38,033 nt of DNA. It comes from an uncultured Veillonella sp. (GTDB lineage: Bacteria > Bacillota > Negativicutes > Veillonellales > Veillonellaceae). A program made the position numbers and the translations under genes. The notes below the pieces were generated by a model. The model made no database searches. It was not told where the DNA came from and saw nothing but the letters and a program-made list of their open reading frames with translations. This document shows, in pieces, positions 34,020 to 38,033 of this stretch. How positions within the stretch are numbered: the first letter of the stretch is position 1; every line of letters begins with the position of its first letter. Location of the stretch: positions 1-38,033 of the forward strand of contig NZ_UQYC01000008.1 of NCBI RefSeq assembly GCF_900545205.1, written 5' to 3'.

Positions 34020-34904
34020 ATGCGTATCGGATTCTTCCCAAACATGGGGAAAAGCAATATTATGGCAGTTCTAAAAATGGCTGCACATATTTGTAAAGAT
34101 GAAGGTATCGAAGTATTTTTGCCAGATGATCTCGAATCAGATGCACCTGCACGAGTACTTAAGATTCCTGAAACTCATATTTTAAGTCGTCCAGAAATCT
34201 TTAAACAAATTGATATTGCCTTTAGTTTTGGTGGTGATGGTACCATCATCCATTTGGCACGACAAATTTACCCATATAATGTACCTGTTTGTGGTATTAA
34301 CCTTGGTGAACTAGGCTTTTTAAACCAAATTGAAGTTCATCAAATGCAAAGTCATATTAAACGTATTGCAAATGGTGATTATAATATAGAAAAACGTGGA
34401 CATTTATATGCATATATTGACCGAAATAATGGTAATGAAGAAGAATTAGTACCTATCATTAATGAAATTGTTATTACCCGTGCAGAACCAGCTAAAATGG
34501 CACGTATCAATATGTCCATCAATAATCAACATACGCAAATGTATCCTTCTGATGGCTTGATCATTTCTTCTGCCACAGGCTCTACAGGATATAATCTATC
34601 TGCAGGTGGTCCTATTATGAAGCCTGATAATAGATCAATTATTGTGACTCCTGTAGCACCACATCTTATTCAAGGCGTTTCTCTTGTATTGGAAGAGCAT
34701 GATACAATTCAAATCACCATGCCAGAACGAGAGCCTCAATTACATATCTGTATAGACGGTACATTTGACTATACGTTTACCAATAAAGAAACATTACATA
34801 TAAGCTCCAATCCAGTATATTGCTTATTCGTACGTTTTAAAGATCAATGTTTCTTTGGTACATTATTTAAAAAATTAGCCTCTCGTCGTGACGAGTTGTT
34901 ATAA
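34020..34904 (+). CDS. nadK: NAD kinase
   Basis: NadK phosphorylates NAD to NADP with ATP or polyphosphate. The catalytic GGDGT motif is at residues 71-75 (SFGGDGTIIHLA). The NE motif (INEIVITR) and the glycine-rich SSATGSTGYNLSAGGPI segment are present, the latter lining the NAD site. Length 294 aa is normal. An AGGAG site precedes the ATG, 9 bases after tlyA. The tlyA-nadK-argR-recN order is common in Firmicutes. Confidence 0.96.
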   Translation: MRIGFFPNMGKSNIMAVLKMAAHICKDEGIEVFLPDDLESDAPARVLKIPETHILSRPEIFKQIDIAFSFGGDGTIIHLARQIYPYNVPVCGINLGELGFLNQIEVHQMQSHIKRIANGDYNIEKRGHLYAYIDRNNGNEEELVPIINEIVITRAEPAKMARINMSINNQHTQMYPSDGLIISSATGSTGYNLSAGGPIMKPDNRSIIVTPVAPHLIQGVSLVLEEHDTIQITMPEREPQLHICIDGTFDYTFTNKETLHISSNPVYCLFVRFKDQCFFGTLFKKLASRRDELL

Positions 34905-34931
34905 TACTAAAATCTCAAGTGGGGTGATTTT

Positions 34932-35507
34932 GTGATTAACATTAACAATGCTGTTCAGTTTCAACATTTAATCTGGGATCGAGTAATGAAGCACGCTAAT
35001 GTTGTAGTAGATGCAACATGTGGTAATGGCCATGATTTATTATATCTAGCAGAGCGAGCAAAAAAAGGCTGTCATTTATATGGCATCGATATTCAAATGA
35101 AAGCTATTAATAGTAGCCAAGAGTTATTACAGTCAAATGATATAGCTGAAGATGTGAGCCTAACATTTATCCATGACTCCCATGATCGTGTATTAGCTAA
35201 TCAGTTAAAAGATGAAGTAATTGATTTAATGATTTTTAACCTAGGATATTTACCGGGTGGCGATCATCAAGTTATAACTAAACCGCATCAAACAATTGAC
35301 GCTATAAAAGAGGGTTTAGAAAAATTATCTAAGTCTGGAGTTATCACAATTGTTGCTTACCCTGGAACAACAGAAGGGTTAGAAGAAATGCAGATCCTTA
35401 AATCGTATTTAACAGATTTAGAACAGAAATTGTATAATGTATGTCATTGGCATCCAATGAATCAAATAAACAATCCACCTGAGTTATTTATATTGCAAAA
35501 ACGATAA
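34932..35507 (+). CDS. YtqB-like class I SAM-dependent methyltransferase
   Basis: A 191-aa methyltransferase of the family annotated as putative rRNA methylase (YtqB). The SAM motif is VVDATCGNGHDLLYLA near residues 32-47. The second signature is IFNLGYLPGGDHQVITKP, with SGVITIVAYPG following; NLGYLPGGD is diagnostic of YtqB relatives. Bacillus YtqB-type members (MnmM) methylate the wobble uridine derivative of tRNA, so a tRNA substrate is possible. It starts with GTG at 34932, 27 bases after nadK. A terminator follows at 35557. Confidence 0.86.
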   Translation: MININNAVQFQHLIWDRVMKHANVVVDATCGNGHDLLYLAERAKKGCHLYGIDIQMKAINSSQELLQSNDIAEDVSLTFIHDSHDRVLANQLKDEVIDLMIFNLGYLPGGDHQVITKPHQTIDAIKEGLEKLSKSGVITIVAYPGTTEGLEEMQILKSYLTDLEQKLYNVCHWHPMNQINNPPELFILQKR

Positions 35508-35556
35508 AACGAGATATATCTTTATTCATTATGAATAAAAGTCATAAGAAACATGT

Positions 35557-35584
35557 AAAAGCCCCTTTATAGGGGCTTTTATTT
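35557..35584 (+). terminator. Terminator of the xseA-to-methyltransferase operon
   Basis: AAAAGCCCCT (35557-35566) and AGGGGCTTTT (35571-35580) form a perfect 10-bp stem with a TTAT loop and flanking A- and T-runs. Confidence 0.92.
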
Positions 35585-35736
35585 ATACATGCATATTATT
35601 CTAGTTTTAAATTATTAATTTCGTATAAATAGATGAAGCCTATAGGCTATGTGTTTGTACGTCCTCAATCTATAGAATGTTAACGTTTTTTTAAATATAA
35701 ATATAATATGCATAACTAGTATGAGATATGCGATTT

Positions 35737-35770
35737 ATACCATATATTAATTATGAATATATGGTATAAT
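35737..35770 (+). promoter_or_regulatory. argR promoter overlapped by an 11-bp-arm inverted repeat
   Basis: ATACCATATAT (35737-35747) and ATATATGGTAT (35757-35767) are perfect inverted arms with a 9-base spacer. The right arm overlaps an extended -10, TGGTATAAT (35762-35770). The TATGAATATA stretch inside resembles an ARG-box half. Autoregulation by ArgR is a natural reading but is inferred. Confidence 0.62.
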
Positions 35771-35827
35771 AATAGCAGAAAGATACTATTCTCTTTTATG
35801 TGCAAGTTTTAAAAAAGGGAGTTTAAA

Positions 35828-36283
35828 ATGAAACGCTATCGCTATAACAAAATTAAAGAAATCGTGCAGTCCAAGGCGATTGAAACTCAGGAGGAATTAG
35901 CAGCGGCCTTATTAGAAGAAGGTATTGAGGTAACGCAAGCTACTGTTTCTCGTGATATTAAGGAATTGATGTTAATCAAAATTCCTACAGGCGATGGACA
36001 CTATCGATATGCATTATCTCCAGAAGAAAATGTAGTTCTATCTCGTAGTCGAATCAATCGATTATTCCAAGATTCTCTAATTAAGGTAGATCATAGCTTG
36101 AATCAAGTTGTATTACATACAATTCCTGGTTCAGCTCAATCCGTAGCATTTTCCATTGACCATGCAAAATGGTCTGAAATTATTGGTACATTAGCTGGTG
36201 ATGATACAATTTTGTTAATTGCAAAATCTGAAGCTGAAGTTCCAGCAATTTTGGCGAAAATTCAAGATTTAATGAAGGACTAA
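35828..36283 (+). CDS. argR: Arginine repressor ArgR/AhrC
   Basis: ArgR is a hexameric arginine-sensing transcription regulator. The N-terminal winged helix-turn-helix includes EELAAALLEEGIEVTQATVS and SRDIKEL, the DNA-recognition region. The C-terminal domain ends with WSEIIGTLAGDDTILLIAKSE, where GTxAGDDTI holds the arginine-binding aspartates. Length 151 aa is standard. GGGAG lies before the ATG. It is followed 4 bases later by recN, the conserved Firmicutes order. No arginine biosynthesis genes are in the window, so its targets lie elsewhere. Confidence 0.95.
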   Translation: MKRYRYNKIKEIVQSKAIETQEELAAALLEEGIEVTQATVSRDIKELMLIKIPTGDGHYRYALSPEENVVLSRSRINRLFQDSLIKVDHSLNQVVLHTIPGSAQSVAFSIDHAKWSEIIGTLAGDDTILLIAKSEAEVPAILAKIQDLMKD

Positions 36284-36287
36284 ATAG

Positions 36288-37952
36288 ATGTTAACGCAAA
36301 TGAGCATTCGCAACTTTGCGTTGATTGAGCAAATGAATATTTCATTTAATGATGGCATAACTATCTTTACCGGCGAAACTGGGGCAGGGAAATCCATATT
36401 AATGGATGCCTTTAGTATCCTTTTAGGAGAACGCGCAAACAGCGAGTTCATTCGTCATGGTAAAGATAGTTTTGTTATAGATGGAATATTTGATATTGCC
36501 GATCACCAAAGTATACAAGAGCTATTAGAATCAAAAAATATTATGGTTGAGGAAGGGGAGTTAATTCTCTCCCGGTCATTTAACCGCAATGGTAAATCTA
36601 CCATCTTAGCGAATGATCAACCTATACCATTAAAAGCATTAAAAGAAATTGGACAATATTTAGCTGATATTCATGGTCAATATAGTAATCAACTATTATT
36701 AGATGCCGACACGCATCATGAATATTTGGATACCTATAATAAAGAGGGACAAAAGGCTTACAAGACCTATTTAGATGCCTATAAAGTGTATAAGCAAGCC
36801 AAACAAGATGTAGATCATTTACAAGAAAATATGTCTGAACGAGCACGAGAGCTCGATATGCTGCGATACCAAATCGATGAGATTGAAGAAGCAGGACTAA
36901 CTATCGGTGAAGATGTTTCTATTGCAGAGGAATTAAAACGACTCGATAGTTTTGAACATATTGATAAGGTATTAGGTTCTTGTTATGATGCCTTTTATAA
37001 TGGTCGCCAACCATTACTAGACACAATCAACTCCATTAAGGTAGAAGTTAATGATCTTGTAAAGTATGATGGCGAATTGAAAGAAGTATCTGAAATGGTT
37101 GACTCTGCTTACTTCCAACTGGAAGAGGCTGCTCAATCGTTAGATCGTTATAGAGATACTATTAGCTATGACGAAGAACGCTATAAGTATTGCCAAGATA
37201 GAGATACAACTATTTACGGCTTAAAGAAAAAATATGGTGAAACTGTAGAAGAAATTTTAGCATACGAAGAAAAGGCACAAGCTCGTTTAGAGGAACTAGA
37301 AGGCCTTGTATTTGCCCAAGACGAATTAGAAGCTCGTCTTGAAGAGGCGAAAAAGGTAGCAGAAGAAGCTTTAACAGTTTTACGTGACATACGTCTAAAA
37401 AATGCAAACATCATTGCTAACGCTCTACATCAGGAATTAGTAGATCTAGGCATGCCAAAAGGGGAGATTCAGTTCCATATAGAGGATGGGGACGGATTAT
37501 CTCCTTTAGGAGCGAAATCTATTGAACTACTATTCTCTGCCAATAAAGGGGAACAATTGTTACCACTTCACAAGGTAGCCTCTGGTGGTGAGTTAGCTCG
37601 TATTGCGCTAGCCTTCAAATCTGTCTTCCGTACTGATACGTTCAAAACAATGGTATTTGATGAAATTGATGTTGGTATCAGTGGAGATATAGCTTTAAAG
37701 GTTGCTGAGAAAATTCTACATCTCTCTAAGACAAATCAAGTATTCTGTATCACTCATTTACCTCAAACAGCAAGTATTGCAAAACAACATTACCATTTGG
37801 CTAAAATTGAGCAAGATGATCGTACAGTTTCAACATTATCTGTACTTAATGAGGATGAACGAGTTACGCAAATCGCTTCAATGATGTCTGGTCGAGGTAT
37901 GTCGTCAACAGCATTAGCAGCAGCTAAAGAACTAATTGACCATTTTAATTGA
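36288..37952 (+). CDS. recN: DNA repair protein RecN
   Basis: RecN is an SMC-like ATPase acting early in double-strand break repair. The N-terminal half-site has the Walker A GETGAGKS at residues 29-36 in FTGETGAGKSILMDAFSILL. A long coiled coil spans about residues 150-380, rich in Glu, Lys and Gln. The C-terminal half-site has the signature SGGELARIALAFKSV and Walker B VFDEIDVGISG. Length 554 aa is typical. It begins 4 bases after argR with AAGGA upstream. Its stop codon TGA lies inside the -35 box of the next promoter. Confidence 0.96.
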   Translation: MLTQMSIRNFALIEQMNISFNDGITIFTGETGAGKSILMDAFSILLGERANSEFIRHGKDSFVIDGIFDIADHQSIQELLESKNIMVEEGELILSRSFNRNGKSTILANDQPIPLKALKEIGQYLADIHGQYSNQLLLDADTHHEYLDTYNKEGQKAYKTYLDAYKVYKQAKQDVDHLQENMSERARELDMLRYQIDEIEEAGLTIGEDVSIAEELKRLDSFEHIDKVLGSCYDAFYNGRQPLLDTINSIKVEVNDLVKYDGELKEVSEMVDSAYFQLEEAAQSLDRYRDTISYDEERYKYCQDRDTTIYGLKKKYGETVEEILAYEEKAQARLEELEGLVFAQDELEARLEEAKKVAEEALTVLRDIRLKNANIIANALHQELVDLGMPKGEIQFHIEDGDGLSPLGAKSIELLFSANKGEQLLPLHKVASGGELARIALAFKSVFRTDTFKTMVFDEIDVGISGDIALKVAEKILHLSKTNQVFCITHLPQTASIAKQHYHLAKIEQDDRTVSTLSVLNEDERVTQIASMMSGRGMSSTALAAAKELIDHFN

Positions 37953-37977
37953 CTAAAATCGCATAATTACTTATACT
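37949..37977 (+). promoter_or_regulatory. Promoter overlapping the recN stop codon
   Basis: -35 TTGACT (37949-37954) and -10 TATACT (37972-37977) are exactly 17 bases apart. The -35 contains the TGA of recN. Transcription would start near 37984, about 15 bases before the riboswitch-like element. Confidence 0.75.
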
Positions 37978-37996
37978 AATAGTATTAAGTGAATAT

Positions 37997-38033
37997 GTTG
38001 ATAGAGGTGCGAGTATAAATAGTAATCATGAGG
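37997..38033 (+). ncRNA. Lysine riboswitch (L box), 5' end only
   Basis: GATAGAGGTGCGAG at 38000-38013 matches the highly conserved 5' strand of the lysine riboswitch, as in the Bacillus lysC leader, where GAUAGAGGUGCGA opens the aptamer. The following AGTA (38021-38024) fits the conserved AGUA of the adjoining stem. The window ends after about 37 bases, so the aptamer and the controlled gene are not seen. A lysine biosynthesis or lysine transport gene is expected downstream. Confidence 0.75.

Larger units (their letters stand above)
35508..35827. other. 320-bp intergenic region before argR
   Basis: No credible gene is present. It holds the 19-base symmetric element TTTATTCATTATGAATAAA (35521-35539), whose right half (TATGAATAAAA) resembles an ArgR half-site. 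It also holds the terminator at 35557-35580, a perfect 12-bp palindrome AGCCTATAGGCT (35637-35648), and the argR promoter with its long inverted repeat (35737-35770). The rest is AT-rich sequence in which I see nothing. Confidence 0.6.

Noticed and set aside
35637..35648. 12-bp palindrome AGCCTATAGGCT
   Set aside because: Perfect but isolated, not next to a promoter or gene; noted in the intergenic entry only.
1..38033. Mobile elements, CRISPR arrays, tRNA or rRNA genes, defence islands
   Set aside because: No transposase, integrase, direct repeat array, tRNA-like cloverleaf or typical defence domain was seen on either strand, and base composition is even throughout.

Overview
This is an AT-rich, gene-dense chromosomal window with uniform codon use. 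I saw no rRNA, tRNA, CRISPR array, insertion sequence or prophage in it. Gene content and order suggest a non-sporulating member of the Negativicutes, most likely Veillonella. The pointers are Firmicutes-type gene order, a long-form glutamine synthetase, and late cobamide genes of a kind expected where B12-dependent propionate metabolism operates. The genus is inferred from remembered family features, not from a database search.

Layout. (1) 1-4075: prmA (5' truncated)-rsmE-mtaB-HIT-rpsU-yqeY, the usual tail of the dnaK/dnaJ neighbourhood. rpsU (59 aa) has a 12/12 consensus promoter and a downstream hairpin. (2) 4187-6274: glnA behind a strong promoter, with a terminator-like hairpin in its leader. 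(3) 6311-7333, minus strand: psiE and tpx. (4) 7616-11871: a heterodimeric ABC exporter pair and a SpoU-family RNA methyltransferase. (5) 12057-13900: a ChbG/HpnK-type deacetylase with a flippase-like membrane protein, again behind a leader terminator. (6) 13916-17958: pheB-like ACT regulator, hom, thrB, htpX, ndk. (7) 18024-25721: cobamide nucleotide-loop assembly genes (pduO-type adenosyltransferase, cobU, cobQ, cbiB, cobS, pduX-like kinase, cobD, cobC). One unrecognised minus-strand gene interrupts them. (8) 25721-37952: rsuA-type pseudouridine synthase, pepQ-like peptidase, efp, two Asp23 paralogues, nusB, a TsaD paralogue, xseA, xseB, ispA, a divergent PAP2 protein, tlyA, nadK, a YtqB-like methyltransferase, argR and recN. 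This matches the Bacillus/Clostridium efp-to-recN neighbourhood with the sporulation genes absent. (9) 37949-38033: a strong promoter and the first bases of what looks like a lysine riboswitch, cut by the window edge.

How the genes work together. PduO adenosylates the corrin. CobQ amidates it. The PduX-like kinase and CobD make aminopropanol phosphate, which CbiB attaches. CobU and CobS add the nucleotide loop, and CobC acts as phosphatase. No cobT and no cobalamin riboswitch lie in the window. hom and thrB, with the ACT protein, form a threonine-branch operon that also supplies the threonine used by PduX/CobD. The right third is mostly RNA modification, translation, isoprenoid and DNA-repair housekeeping.

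I found no convincing new defence or mobile system. The most interesting signals are regulatory: leader terminators before glnA and the deacetylase gene (the latter with a mutually exclusive hairpin), a long inverted repeat over the argR promoter, and the truncated lysine riboswitch. The TsaD paralogue and the unknown 111-aa protein inside the cobamide region also deserve a look.
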